64,000 nucleotides of DNA, taken from positions 310,001-374,000 of the forward strand of contig CAJYAG010000001.1 of NCBI GenBank assembly GCA_913065125.1, read 5' to 3'. This stretch comes from an uncultured Flavobacteriaceae bacterium. GTDB lineage: Bacteria > Bacteroidota > Bacteroidia > Flavobacteriales > Flavobacteriaceae. Numbering within the stretch: the first letter of the stretch is position 1; each line of letters begins with the position of its first letter. The notes beneath the pieces were generated by a model that searched no databases, was not told where the DNA came from, and worked only from the letters and a program-made list of their open reading frames with translations. A program made the position numbers and the translations under genes. Below, piece by piece: positions 54,809 to 63,920 of the stretch.

Positions 54809-55884
54809 TTAAACATGCAAATAAACTCAACGTTTAGTTTTAAAATAGTTTGTGAAATAAAAGTGGTGGGTTTTTACCCAGATGAAGCATAGTCAAAATG
54901 ACCTCATAAAATTTTGGAAAAAGAATAGGCGAGTGGAGGATTATATTTTAGGGGATACAAATAAATGATCCAATGCATGGATGATTGGATTTGGATACAA
55001 TACTTTACTAAAATCTTGCTTCAAATCGTATTTAGCTAAAAATGTCTACTAGACATTTTCTTAACGCCTAAAAGTCTAAAATATAGCGAATGAGCCGTAA
55101 ATTGTTTCCAAAATTATATGCAGTTTTGATTTTCCCGCCTGCCACAAAATTTTAAAATAAGAGGCGGGCAGGTTTGTTTCTTTTGTTTCAAGACACTATT
55201 TAAAGAATTGATTGAGTATCAATTTTTAAAATACCTAATAATGAAACACGAAAAAAATGATTAATTAGAATTCTAAATATAACAAGTGCATAGAAATTAT
55301 CTCGCAGAATAATTTTATGCTCTTGTGGCAACCTCACGAGAATCGTCTAAAATTTTTTATGACGTACATTTTATCGAATACGCGATTTTTAAACAGCCCA
55401 AAAAGGTTAGCTTTTATTTTGGTGCTTCGGCAAAAGCTCAGCATAAACTTAGGCAAGTGATGGACAATTGTGTGTAAAATAAATTGCCAGAGCAATTTAA
55501 TTTTATAAAACAATCGAGCGCTTGGTAGCGGCTATTTTACATAACGTCAAATTATAGTTACAAATGAAACAACGCTGCGAAGCAAACCGCTTATTAGTTT
55601 AATGACCCAAGTTCCAATTATTCTAATGTAAACAAATGCTTCTGGGATATTTTACATAATAGAGAATTATAGCTACACAATAATAAATACAACTACGAAG
55701 CCACAATTAGCTTGTCATAATTACTATCGATATAAGTCTAAAGACGTTATATCTGTAATTATGTCAAATATCGCCCAAAAGCGCTATTTCGCAAATTGTT
55801 GTAAAATGTTCTATAATTTACATTATGTTAAATAGTAATTTTCTACACATACTCTAGCAAATTAAATAACAATAAAATACCTGA
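54809..55884. other. 1.1-kb gene-free region with decayed and repeated DNA
   Basis: No convincing gene. It includes a GC-rich CCCGCCT/AGGCGGG hairpin (55134-55168), a frame from 55317 to 55460 of 47 codons, and an overlapping different frame reading FYFGASAKAQHKLRQVMDNC before a stop, which looks more protein-like but is broken upstream. The right part holds the degenerate family F repeats. It resembles a remnant of lost genes or cassettes. Confidence 0.6.
55527..55717. repeat. degenerate direct repeat pair, family F
   Basis: Two units about 115 bases apart share TATTTTACATAA (55533-55544; 55648-55659), then AATTATAG.TACA, then a CGAAGC..A block (55578; 55696). A partial inverted match (TGTAAAATGTTCTATAATTTA) occurs near 55800. 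Confidence 0.65.
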
Positions 55885-56727
55885 TTACTTTAAGAACTTC
55901 GTTCCTAACAGTTCTGAAGCATCCATTACCACCATTTTAGCGCTCTTATCATTCTCAAAAATAAGTTGCTTTAAGGTTTCCAATCTATTGATAGGTACTG
56001 CTACAAAAATCATGTCTTTCTTTTCGCTTAAACTTAGATTGTTTCCTTTTACCAAAGTTCCGTTTACACCAATGCGCTCTTTTATTAAAATACCGATGGC
56101 ATCTAAATTATTGCACGAAGAAATATGCACAATACGATCGTTTGGCCTTCCTGTTAAAACAATATCAATCATCTTAGTAGTTGTAAAAATACTTATCATA
56201 CTCCACAAAGCCAATTCAACACTATTAAACACAATTCCAGCTGCAATAACAACAGCAGAATCTAGCATTAAAATAACCGTTCCGGTTTTTAAAGACGTTT
56301 TTGAGGTTACAATTCTAGCGATAATCGTTCCGCCTCCAGCAGATCCACCACCTTTAAAAATAAAACCGATTCCAACTCCAACTGCAATTCCGCCATACAA
56401 AGTAGCCAAGATTGGTATTTCGCTCAACGCTCCTAATCCAATAAATTCTGATAAAACATCAATAAAAATCCCAATTAATATAATGGCTATCGCACTTTTT
56501 AATGCAAAGTATTTTCCTAAGTATTTCACACTTACTAACAATAACGGAATGTTAATCATCATAAATAAAATTCCGATCGAAGATTTAAAAACACTGTCAA
56601 AAATTATTGCCAACCCTCCTGTTCCGCCCATAGTGATGTCATTCGGACTCAAAAAACCTACTACGCCAAACGCCATGATTGCACAACCGATTACAATAAA
56701 TGTGTAGTTAAAAAACTCTTTCTTCAT
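55885..56727 (-). CDS. YitT family membrane protein (DUF2179)
   Basis: A 280-residue protein with five to six hydrophobic helices followed by a C-terminal DUF2179 domain. Recognisable parts are GFLSPNDITMGGTGGLAIIF (helix 1-2), IGFIFKGGGSAGGGTIIARI and VLTGRPNDRIVHISS at the domain boundary. The soluble domain (about 195-280) has KERIGVNGTLVKG and VAVPINRLETLKQLI. The transported substrate is unknown. It is 62 bases downstream of the methyltransferase gene on the same strand. Confidence 0.92.
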   Translation of the reverse strand: MKKEFFNYTFIVIGCAIMAFGVVGFLSPNDITMGGTGGLAIIFDSVFKSSIGILFMMINIPLLLVSVKYLGKYFALKSAIAIILIGIFIDVLSEFIGLGALSEIPILATLYGGIAVGVGIGFIFKGGGSAGGGTIIARIVTSKTSLKTGTVILMLDSAVVIAAGIVFNSVELALWSMISIFTTTKMIDIVLTGRPNDRIVHISSCNNLDAIGILIKERIGVNGTLVKGNNLSLSEKKDMIFVAVPINRLETLKQLIFENDKSAKMVVMDASELLGTKFLK

Positions 56728-56789
56728 TTTATACTGCTTTTAAAAGTGCAAAGTTACTGTATTCAAATAGGATCTTTTATAGAATTTCT

Positions 56790-57401
56790 CTAGTTTTTAG
56801 GATTCTTTTTTACAAATACCAAAGTACTCATACAGCGTGTATTATCCACATTTACATACTTCTTGGGCGCTACTAATTGCAAAGGATGCAAATCTAAAAG
56901 TTGGTTCAATAAACTGTCTGTTAGTAAAAACCGTTTGGTTGTATCTGGCAAAAGATATACGCCATCGGCAATTGGTGTTACAAAGTTTTCAATACTCTCT
57001 TTAGAGGTCATTCTAACAAACAAACTCCCGCCTGGTTTTAACACACGCACCAGTTCAGAAAACATATTTAAAAAATGCTGTGTATGTTGTGCAAAATGCA
57101 ATACAGCACTACAAATAACATGATCAAACAGATGGTCTTTAAAATTTAACACATCTAAGTTTTGCACAGACAATTGGTCAGATATCTTTGGATACTTCTC
57201 TTTTGCAACTTGTAAACTACTAGAGTTAGTATCAACTCCATACAATTCATACACATGCTTATAAAACCATTTTAAATTGCGTCCTGTCCCACAACCGGCA
57301 TCTAAAATTACTGCCTCTGCTTCATATCGTCCCTTTAAAATTTGATCTAAAAGGTAAATATCAATTCCGCCAATATCATTTACTAATCTCTCAATAGACA
57401 T
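56790..57401 (-). CDS. class I SAM-dependent methyltransferase
   Basis: A 203-residue methyltransferase. Motif I is VILDAGCGTGRNLKW (about 31-45), with YGVDTNSSSL as motif II, LNFKDHLFDHVICSAVLHF as motif IV and LKPGGSLFVRM as motif VI. Substrate cannot be predicted. It lies upstream of the YitT gene on the same strand and is divergent from the MFS exporter, whose start is 51 bases away. Confidence 0.9.
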   Translation of the reverse strand: MSIERLVNDIGGIDIYLLDQILKGRYEAEAVILDAGCGTGRNLKWFYKHVYELYGVDTNSSSLQVAKEKYPKISDQLSVQNLDVLNFKDHLFDHVICSAVLHFAQHTQHFLNMFSELVRVLKPGGSLFVRMTSKESIENFVTPIADGVYLLPDTTKRFLLTDSLLNQLLDLHPLQLVAPKKYVNVDNTRCMSTLVFVKKNPKN

Positions 57402-57440
57402 ATTTTATTTTTAAACAACCAAAATACAAATTCTTAACGG

Positions 57441-57448
57441 TAGATTTG
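57441..57448 (+). promoter_or_regulatory. -7-like element TAGATTTG upstream of MFS gene
   Basis: TAGATTTG matches TAnnTTTG and ends 4 bases before the ATG at 57453. Transcription would start at or near the start codon, so the mRNA may be leaderless. Confidence 0.5.
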
Positions 57449-57452
57449 CAGA

Positions 57453-58661
57453 ATGCAAAATAAACAAAGATCTAAAATAGAATTTATTGCCTTAATGGCT
57501 TCGTTAATGTCTATTGTAGCCTTATCTATCGATGCATTATTACCAGCATTAGAGCAAATCGGAATTTCTATCGGAATCCACAATACTACAGACAATCAAT
57601 TATTAGTTACTATGATTTTCTTAGGATTGGGCTTCGGACAATTAATCTTTGGTCCTATTTCTGATAGTTTAGGTAGAAAACCTGTTATTTATATGGGTTT
57701 TACGCTCTTTGTCATTGCTAGTTTTATCTGTGTATCTGCCGCCAATTTAGAAACCATGGTAGTAGGTAGAGTTTTACAAGGGATTGGCTTAGCGGCACCA
57801 AGAACCATTAGTATTGCAATGATTAGAGATAGTTTTAGCGGAAATTACATGGCTAAAATCATGTCATTTGTAGTTGTTCTTTTTATTTTGGTTCCTGTAG
57901 TGGCACCTGCAATCGGTAAACTTATTTTGGATGCATATGGTTGGAAAGCCATTTTTATCAGTCAGTTAATTATTGGTGTTGCTATTATGATTTGGTTATG
58001 GAAAAGGCAGCCAGAAACATTGCCTGTAGAAAAGAGAACAAAATTTAGAGTTCGCCTCTTTATAGATGGCGCAAAAGAATTTATCAAGCACAAACAAGCA
58101 GTTACTTTTACCTTAGTTTCTGGCTTTATAACAGGTTCTTTTATGGTGTATTTATCAGCGTCACAGCATATCTTTCAAGAGCAATATCATTTTAAAGAAG
58201 AGTTTCCATACATTTTCGCAGGATTGGCAATTGCCGTTGGCTTTGCTACCTTTTTAAACGGAACCTTTGTAATGCGTTTTGGCATGTATAATTTGGTAAA
58301 AGTCTTTACACTAATGTTTACACTAGTGCCACTACTCTACGCAATTATTTATTTTAACAATGATATCAATCCAAGCATTACAGTCTTTTTAATTTTCTGT
58401 GGATTAGAGTTTTTTGCTATCGGATTTTTATTCGGAAACCTACGTGCTCTAGCCATGCAACCTGTCGGTCATATTGCCGGAGTTGGTTCTGCAATAAACG
58501 GATTTGTATCTACCATTATGGCAGTACCAATTGCAACCTTTATTGGTAGTTATGTAATAGAAACGGCCTTGCCTTTATTTATTGGGTTCTTTATTTGCGG
58601 ATTGTGTTCTTTCTTATTGATACAGTTCTTGCCCAAACATTCAATTACAAAGAATGAATAA
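57453..58661 (+). CDS. Bcr/CflA family multidrug MFS exporter
   Basis: A 402-residue, 12-helix major facilitator. Family-specific segments are ALSIDALLPALEQIG (helix 1), GLGFGQLIFGPISDSLGRKP (helices 2-3 loop, motif A) and VVGRVLQGIGLAAPRTISIA (motif B/D). It exports drugs or metabolites such as bicyclomycin-like compounds by proton antiport. Its stop is nine bases from that of the convergent dehydrogenase gene, and no hairpin lies between them. Confidence 0.93.
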   Translation: MQNKQRSKIEFIALMASLMSIVALSIDALLPALEQIGISIGIHNTTDNQLLVTMIFLGLGFGQLIFGPISDSLGRKPVIYMGFTLFVIASFICVSAANLETMVVGRVLQGIGLAAPRTISIAMIRDSFSGNYMAKIMSFVVVLFILVPVVAPAIGKLILDAYGWKAIFISQLIIGVAIMIWLWKRQPETLPVEKRTKFRVRLFIDGAKEFIKHKQAVTFTLVSGFITGSFMVYLSASQHIFQEQYHFKEEFPYIFAGLAIAVGFATFLNGTFVMRFGMYNLVKVFTLMFTLVPLLYAIIYFNNDINPSITVFLIFCGLEFFAIGFLFGNLRALAMQPVGHIAGVGSAINGFVSTIMAVPIATFIGSYVIETALPLFIGFFICGLCSFLLIQFLPKHSITKNE

Positions 58662-58670
58662 ATCTAGCAA

Positions 58671-60659
58671 TTAATACGCTAGCAATTCTTTTAACTCAGC
58701 TTCAAAACGGTTTTTAGCCAAGTATTGCTTTTCTAGATCCTTTTCAAACGGAATTGGAGTTTCTAAACTTCCAACACGTTTTACTGCAGCATCTAAACTA
58801 TCAAAACAATTTTCGGTAATCAAAGCAGACAAATCACTTGCGATTCCGCCAAACAACGAATCTTCTTGCAACACAATTGCTTTTCCTGTTTTCCTTACGG
58901 ATGCATAAATGGTTTCGACATCTAGCGGTTGTAGGGTTCTTAAATCGATGAGATCTGCAGAAATTGTTGGATGTTTCTCTAAAGTTTCTAAGGCCCAATG
59001 TACTCCCGCTCCGTAGCTTATAATGGTAATGTCGTTTCCTTCTTTTAAGTTAGCCGCTTTTCCAATAGGAAGCGTATAATAATTCTCTGGCACTTCTTGA
59101 TATACAGAACGATACAATGCTTTGTGTTCAAAAAACAATACCGGGTTTGGATCATTAATTGCAGCAATTAACAAGCCTTTTGCATCGGCAGGAAATGCTG
59201 GATACAACACTTTTAAACCTGGTGTTTTGGTAAACCACGCTTCGTTGGTTTGACTATGAAATGGTCCTGCTCCAACGCCTGCACCACAAGGCATTCTTAC
59301 CACAACATCTGCGTGTTCGCTCCAACGATAATGTGATTTTGCTAATAAGTTTACAATCGGGTTGAATCCTGAAGACACAAAATCTGCAAATTGCATTTCC
59401 ATCACAGCTTTCATTCCATTGATAGACAAGCCATAGGCTGCAGCAACAATTGCAGATTCACAAATGGGTGTGTTTCTAACTCTGTCTTTTCCGAATTGCG
59501 CTACAAATCCGTCTGTTATTTTAAAAACGCCGCCATATTCAGCAACATCTTGTCCCATAATTACCAAATTATCGTGTTGTTCCATCGATTGTCTCAATCC
59601 GTCAGAAATAGCATCAATTAAACGAATCTTTTTGGTTTCTGTGGATGGATTGATGATTTCTGATTGAAAGTCTTTATATACATCATTTAGTTCTGTTTCT
59701 AAATCAACTGTAATTGTTGGTTCGTCAAAAGCCAATTGCAAATGTTCGTTTATTTCATGAAGCATGTCTTCTTTAAACTGTGCATCCTCTTGTTCTGTTA
59801 GTAGCTTTTCTGCTTTTAAATAGTCTTTAAAATTTTCTAGCGGATCTTTTGCTGCCCATGTATCCATTAATTCTTGAGGAACATATTTTGTGCCGCTCGC
59901 CTCCTCATGACCACGCATTCTAAAGGTTTTAAACTCTAATAAAATGGGTCTTGGATTTGCACGAACACTTTCTGCCAATTCAGAAACCTTTGTATAGACT
60001 TCTACAATATTATTTCCGTCTATAATATGACTTTCCATTCCGTAACCAATACCTTTGTCAGCAATGTTTTCACAATTAAACTGCTCTGAAGATGGTGTTG
60101 AAAGTCCGTAACCATTATTCTCTACACAAAACAACACGGGTAAATTCCAAACAGAAGCAACATTTAACGCTTCATGAAAATCGCCTTCACTTGTTCCGCC
60201 ATCACCAGTAAACACAGCACACACTTTTTGCTCATTTCTAATTTTATGTGCCAATGCAATTCCGTCTGCAACTCCAAATTGCGGACCTAAATGCGAAATC
60301 ATGCCTACAATATGGTAAGCTTGTGTTCCAAAATGAAAACTACGATCTCTCCCTTTTGTAAATCCGTTTGCTTTTCCTTGCCATTGAGAGAATAAGCGAT
60401 ACAACGGAATTTCTCTAGTTGTAAACACGCCTAAATTTCTGTGCATTGGTAAAATATATTCGTCTTTGTTTAATGCAGAAGCTACACCTACAGAAATGGC
60501 TTCTTGGCCAATTCCAGAAAACCATTTAGAGATTTTACCTTGACGTAATAAAATCAGCATCTTCTCCTCTATCAATCTTGGTTTTAACATCGATGTATAT
60601 AAATCGATAAGTTGAGCAGTTTCTAAGGAAGTGTTTGAGTAATTAATTTGAGCAATCAT
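58671..60659 (-). CDS. 2-oxoacid dehydrogenase E1, alpha and beta subunits fused
   Basis: A 662-residue ThDP enzyme combining both E1 subunits. Residues 1-310 are E1 alpha: RNLGVFTTREIPLYRLFSQW and the ThDP motif GDGGTSEGDFHEALN...NNGYGLSTP. Residues 335-662 are E1 beta: VMGQDVAEYGGVFKITDGF and RNTPICESAIVAAAYGLSIN. It decarboxylates branched-chain 2-oxoacids or pyruvate and acylates the E2 lipoyl group; fused forms in Bacteroidota are usually called branched-chain. No E2 or E3 gene is in the window. It is downstream of the aminotransferase on the same strand. Confidence 0.92.
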   Translation of the reverse strand: MIAQINYSNTSLETAQLIDLYTSMLKPRLIEEKMLILLRQGKISKWFSGIGQEAISVGVASALNKDEYILPMHRNLGVFTTREIPLYRLFSQWQGKANGFTKGRDRSFHFGTQAYHIVGMISHLGPQFGVADGIALAHKIRNEQKVCAVFTGDGGTSEGDFHEALNVASVWNLPVLFCVENNGYGLSTPSSEQFNCENIADKGIGYGMESHIIDGNNIVEVYTKVSELAESVRANPRPILLEFKTFRMRGHEEASGTKYVPQELMDTWAAKDPLENFKDYLKAEKLLTEQEDAQFKEDMLHEINEHLQLAFDEPTITVDLETELNDVYKDFQSEIINPSTETKKIRLIDAISDGLRQSMEQHDNLVIMGQDVAEYGGVFKITDGFVAQFGKDRVRNTPICESAIVAAAYGLSINGMKAVMEMQFADFVSSGFNPIVNLLAKSHYRWSEHADVVVRMPCGAGVGAGPFHSQTNEAWFTKTPGLKVLYPAFPADAKGLLIAAINDPNPVLFFEHKALYRSVYQEVPENYYTLPIGKAANLKEGNDITIISYGAGVHWALETLEKHPTISADLIDLRTLQPLDVETIYASVRKTGKAIVLQEDSLFGGIASDLSALITENCFDSLDAAVKRVGSLETPIPFEKDLEKQYLAKNRFEAELKELLAY

Positions 60660-60737
60660 GTAATCATTTAGTTAGTTGTAGTTGCGAATTTAAAAATAAA
60701 AAGCGAAGTACAATGCATTATTTTAATAGTAATACGA

Positions 60738-61880
60738 TTATAATTTATTTAAAATTTCTGCTGCTTTTAGCAAGGTTTCATCTTTTTTAGCAAAACAGAA
60801 ACGCAGTACTTTTTCATCTAATTTATCGGTGTTAAAAACTGAAACAGGAATGGATGCAATTCCAAATTCTATCGTTAGTTTCTTTGCAAATTCAACATCA
60901 TTAGCATTAGTAATGTTGCTGTAATTTAATACTTGAAAATAGGTCGCTTTAGATGGAGTAAACGTAAAGTTAGAGTCTTTAATGGCTTCTAGAAAGAGGT
61001 TTCTTTTTTGCTCGTAAAACAAGTCTAATTGCTTGTAGTTATTAGCTATAGCAATATACTCAGCTAAAGCAATCTGCATTGGATGATTTACACAAAACAC
61101 ATTAAATTGATGCACTTTTAAAAACTCTTTCATGAGTTCTTTTGGACCACAACAATAGCCCATTTTCCAACCTGTATTATGAAATGTTTTTCCGAAAGAT
61201 GCGGTTATAAAAGTCCGTTCTTTTAATTGCGGAAATAAACAAGCACTTTCATGTTTTAATCCGTCAAAAACCATGTGTTCATAAACTTCATCACTTAAAA
61301 CAATAATATTTGTGTTGTTTGTAATCAGCTCTAGCTGTTGCATGTCTTCTTTAGAAAAAACAGTTCCACAAGGATTTTGTGGTGTGTTGATGATGATCAT
61401 TTTCGTTTTATCAGAAATTGCATTTCTTACTTCATTCCAATCTACTTTATAATTTGGATAATTCAGTTGCATGGAAACGACTTTTCCTCCGTTCAATTGA
61501 ATTGCTGGCTCATAACAATCATACGCAGGTTTAAACATGATAACTTCATCCGAAGTATTAATAAATGCCGTAATTATTGAAAATATTGCTTGCGTTGCTC
61601 CAGCAGTAATTACGATTTCGTTTTCTGGATTGTACGTAGATTGATATAAAACATCAAATTTTTGCGCAATCGCTTCCCTTAATTTTAACACACCAAGCAT
61701 TGGTGCATATTGGTTGTAACCAGCTTTCATTGCTTTTGCAACCAAATCAATTAGTTTTTGATCGCTTTTAAAATTTGGAAAACCTTGAGCTAAATTTATG
61801 GCGTTGTGTTTATTTGATAAATTGCCCATTGTTGTAAAAATAGTGGTTTCTAAATTGGGTAGCTTTGAAATATGAGTCAT
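60738..61880 (-). CDS. methionine aminotransferase-type PLP enzyme (YbdL-like)
   Basis: A 380-residue fold-type I aminotransferase. NLAQGFPNFKSDQKLIDLV and GYNQYAPMLGVLKLREAIA mark the kynurenine/methionine aminotransferase group, NTPQNPCGTVFSKEDM and LSDEVYEHMVFD bind PLP, and the Schiff-base lysine is in ASFGKTFHNTGWKMGY. Methionine-preferring YbdL-type enzymes share this pattern, and aromatic or glutamine substrates are possible. An Lrp regulator gene lies upstream with a terminator between, so control may act by binding rather than cotranscription. Confidence 0.9.
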   Translation of the reverse strand: MTHISKLPNLETTIFTTMGNLSNKHNAINLAQGFPNFKSDQKLIDLVAKAMKAGYNQYAPMLGVLKLREAIAQKFDVLYQSTYNPENEIVITAGATQAIFSIITAFINTSDEVIMFKPAYDCYEPAIQLNGGKVVSMQLNYPNYKVDWNEVRNAISDKTKMIIINTPQNPCGTVFSKEDMQQLELITNNTNIIVLSDEVYEHMVFDGLKHESACLFPQLKERTFITASFGKTFHNTGWKMGYCCGPKELMKEFLKVHQFNVFCVNHPMQIALAEYIAIANNYKQLDLFYEQKRNLFLEAIKDSNFTFTPSKATYFQVLNYSNITNANDVEFAKKLTIEFGIASIPVSVFNTDKLDEKVLRFCFAKKDETLLKAAEILNKL

Positions 61881-61911
61881 AAAATGAATTTAGTAATTAT
61901 TATAAAATAAA

Positions 61912-61940
61912 AAATCCTTATCAATAATTGATAAGGATTT
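61912..61940 (-). terminator. intrinsic terminator after Lrp regulator gene
   Basis: Perfect 13-base stem AAATCCTTATCAA (61912-61924) / TTGATAAGGATTT (61928-61940), loop TAA. On the minus strand it is followed by a T-rich run, so it ends the lrp-type transcript before the aminotransferase gene. Confidence 0.88.
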
Positions 61941-61959
61941 CAATATATATTATTGAAGT

Positions 61960-62439
61960 TTACAGTTCTTTAAAAATAGCATGCATCATTCTTTTTTTAT
62001 CGTTGATGCTTTCTTCTAATGAAATCATTGTTTCTGTTCTATTTACACCATCAATATCATCAATCATATAAATAATGTCTTTAGCATCGTTTGTGTCTTT
62101 GGCTCTTACTTTACAAAAAATATTGTATTTACCAGCAGTTACATACGCTACAGTAACATTTGGTATGTTGCTTAATTCTTTAATAACACTTTGAGTCATG
62201 GATGTTTTTTCAAGAAATACGCCAACATGAGCAATAAAAGAATAGCCCATTTTTTCGTAATTAAGTGTTAATGTTGATCCTTGAATGATGCCTTCATCTT
62301 CCATTTTCTTAACACGAACGTGAATTGTTCCTGCAGAAACTAATAGCTTTTTAGCAATGTCTGTAAACGGAGTTCTGGCATTTTCAATTAGCACATCTAG
62401 TATTTGATGATCAATCTCATCTAAAACAAACTTTTTCAT
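61960..62439 (-). CDS. Lrp/AsnC family transcriptional regulator
   Basis: A 159-residue feast/famine regulator. The HTH is DHQILDVLIENARTPFTDIA and KKLLVSAGTIHVRVKKMEDE; the RAM/AsnC effector domain (from about 70) includes VAYVTAGKYNIFCKVRAKDT. It likely senses an amino acid. A -7-like TATTTTTG lies on the minus strand at 62470-62477. Targets may include the aminotransferase next door. Confidence 0.93.
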   Translation of the reverse strand: MKKFVLDEIDHQILDVLIENARTPFTDIAKKLLVSAGTIHVRVKKMEDEGIIQGSTLTLNYEKMGYSFIAHVGVFLEKTSMTQSVIKELSNIPNVTVAYVTAGKYNIFCKVRAKDTNDAKDIIYMIDDIDGVNRTETMISLEESINDKKRMMHAIFKEL

Positions 62440-62529
62440 TATTTTTTAAATATTATTCAATTAATATGCCAAAAATATGAATTATATTTAAAATAAGAGT
62501 AATAATGATAAAAAAAATACATAAAAAAA

Positions 62530-63567
62530 CTATTTCATTGCATGCCCGAGATAAGCGCTGAGATCACCTTCTTTTTCTAAGACAATATCTGAAACAAGTT
62601 TGTTGTCTTCAATTTTATCTACAAATTGATAGGCTTTTCCTGTTGTAGTGTTTTTTGTAAGTTCAATAATATCAAAAAAGTTTTTTTGATTGTTTGGGAT
62701 ATCAAAATAAGGTAAATACTCGCTATAATCAGTTGCTGTAGCAATATGATGTATTCCTTGTACAAGCGCATAAAAGTTGAATTTCCTAGCTTCTTCTCTG
62801 TCATAATCATCAGGAAAATGTCCAGCCTCAATTAAGATGGTGTTGAATCCTAATTTCTGAAAGTTATCTCCTGTTGCAGTTGGATAAAACTCGTCTGTAT
62901 ATCTACCAACATGGTTCGGAATTACTTTTTGCAACAACATATTCATTGCTACAATCACATTCATCGTTAATTTTCTACCTTCTGTTAGTTTTCTTGTTAC
63001 TTCTTCGGATGGTGCTAAAAACGATATGGTTGCAGGGTTTTGAGTACCTTCTACTCCAAAAATGGTTCTTTGATCGTGTAAATTAAAACAATAGTCTGGT
63101 TGAAAACTTTCTAAAACACTTCGCAACAACTTACTTTCTTTAGCTTTTTGATCTACTGCATCTCTATTTAAATCTATATTATTGGCATTTACACGCGTGT
63201 AGTTTAACGATCCATCTGGATTTAACATCGGAATACATAAAATGGTACACTTCTCTAAAATCGCTTTAAAAACAGGATTTGTAGAACTAACAATACAATT
63301 AAAAAAGTCGAATAAAGCCTTTGTTCCAGTGCTTTCATTTCCGTGCATTTGTGTCCAAATAAGAATCTTTTTTGCGCCAGAACCAACTTGTACAGAACGA
63401 ATTGGAACTTTATTCTCTGAATTCCCAATTATAGAAACAGCAAGTTTATCTGATAATTTTGATAATAATGGAGAAATATGTGCATCATGAATCCATTTAC
63501 CAAAAAGAGCAGTCTCCTTATTAGAGCTATAAATTGTTTTTAAGATATGTGGATTTATAATTTCCAT
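62530..63567 (-). CDS. M14 family zinc carboxypeptidase
   Basis: A 345-residue metallocarboxypeptidase. The ATG at 63567 (MEIINPHILKTIYSSNKE) is chosen; a longer start at 63618 is possible but adds 17 atypical residues. Zinc ligands are the H and E of QMHGNESTG (HxxE) and a later His, probably in CFNLHDQRTIFG. The catalytic Glu is probably in LIEAGHFPDDYD. No signal peptide is clear, so it may act in the cytoplasm. It is divergent from the HTH regulator. Confidence 0.88.
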   Translation of the reverse strand: MEIINPHILKTIYSSNKETALFGKWIHDAHISPLLSKLSDKLAVSIIGNSENKVPIRSVQVGSGAKKILIWTQMHGNESTGTKALFDFFNCIVSSTNPVFKAILEKCTILCIPMLNPDGSLNYTRVNANNIDLNRDAVDQKAKESKLLRSVLESFQPDYCFNLHDQRTIFGVEGTQNPATISFLAPSEEVTRKLTEGRKLTMNVIVAMNMLLQKVIPNHVGRYTDEFYPTATGDNFQKLGFNTILIEAGHFPDDYDREEARKFNFYALVQGIHHIATATDYSEYLPYFDIPNNQKNFFDIIELTKNTTTGKAYQFVDKIEDNKLVSDIVLEKEGDLSAYLGHAMK

Positions 63568-63920
63568 TGATAAAAGTATCTGACAAAAATACAAATTCAA
63601 TTTTAGGTTCTTCCTCATTTTTTTTACAAAAGTAAACTGATGTAATGTTACAATTGTAACTCATATTTTTTGTTTTTATTGATACAAATGTAATTCACAT
63701 TTAAACAAAACCTCCGTGTTGTATTACAAAGCTGAATCTCAGTTTCATTAATATAAGTATTTTCTATATTAACTCATTAATATACTAATATACAGTTAGT
63801 TAAATATCATTAAATAAACCTTTTATTTATATGTAAAATACAAATTTTAAATTATCTTAAATGATTGTAAGGTTAATCAATTAGATTGTTTTACATTTGT
63901 AAAACAATCTATAATTTACA
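63568..63920. promoter_or_regulatory. 353-bp divergent regulatory region with TTACAWTTGTA sites
   Basis: Between the M14 and HTH genes. The 11-mer TTACAATTGTA is at 63648-63658 (inside perfect palindrome GTTACAATTGTAAC, 63647-63660). TTACATTTGTA is on the minus strand at 63683-63693 and on the plus strand at 63891-63901. A related TTACAAAAGTAA is at 63624-63635, overlapping a minus-strand TACTTTTG. The repeated motif suggests one regulator controls both genes. Confidence 0.6.
63883..63910 (+). promoter_or_regulatory. 28-bp operator-like palindrome over the HTH gene promoter
   Basis: Arms AGATTGTTTTACA (63883-63895) and TGTAAAACAATCT (63898-63910) are a perfect inverted repeat with a 2-base centre. 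The -7-like TACATTTG (63892-63899) sits in the middle, so a bound dimer would block the promoter. It lies 10 bases before the ATG. Confidence 0.8.

Noticed and set aside
55317..55460. 47-codon ATG frame in the gene-free region
   Set aside because: A different overlapping frame looks more protein-like, so neither can be supported as a live gene.
55988..56707. 239-codon plus-strand frame opposite YitT
   Set aside because: Long because the opposite strand is a glycine/isoleucine-rich membrane protein; proline/isoleucine-rich product with no family likeness.
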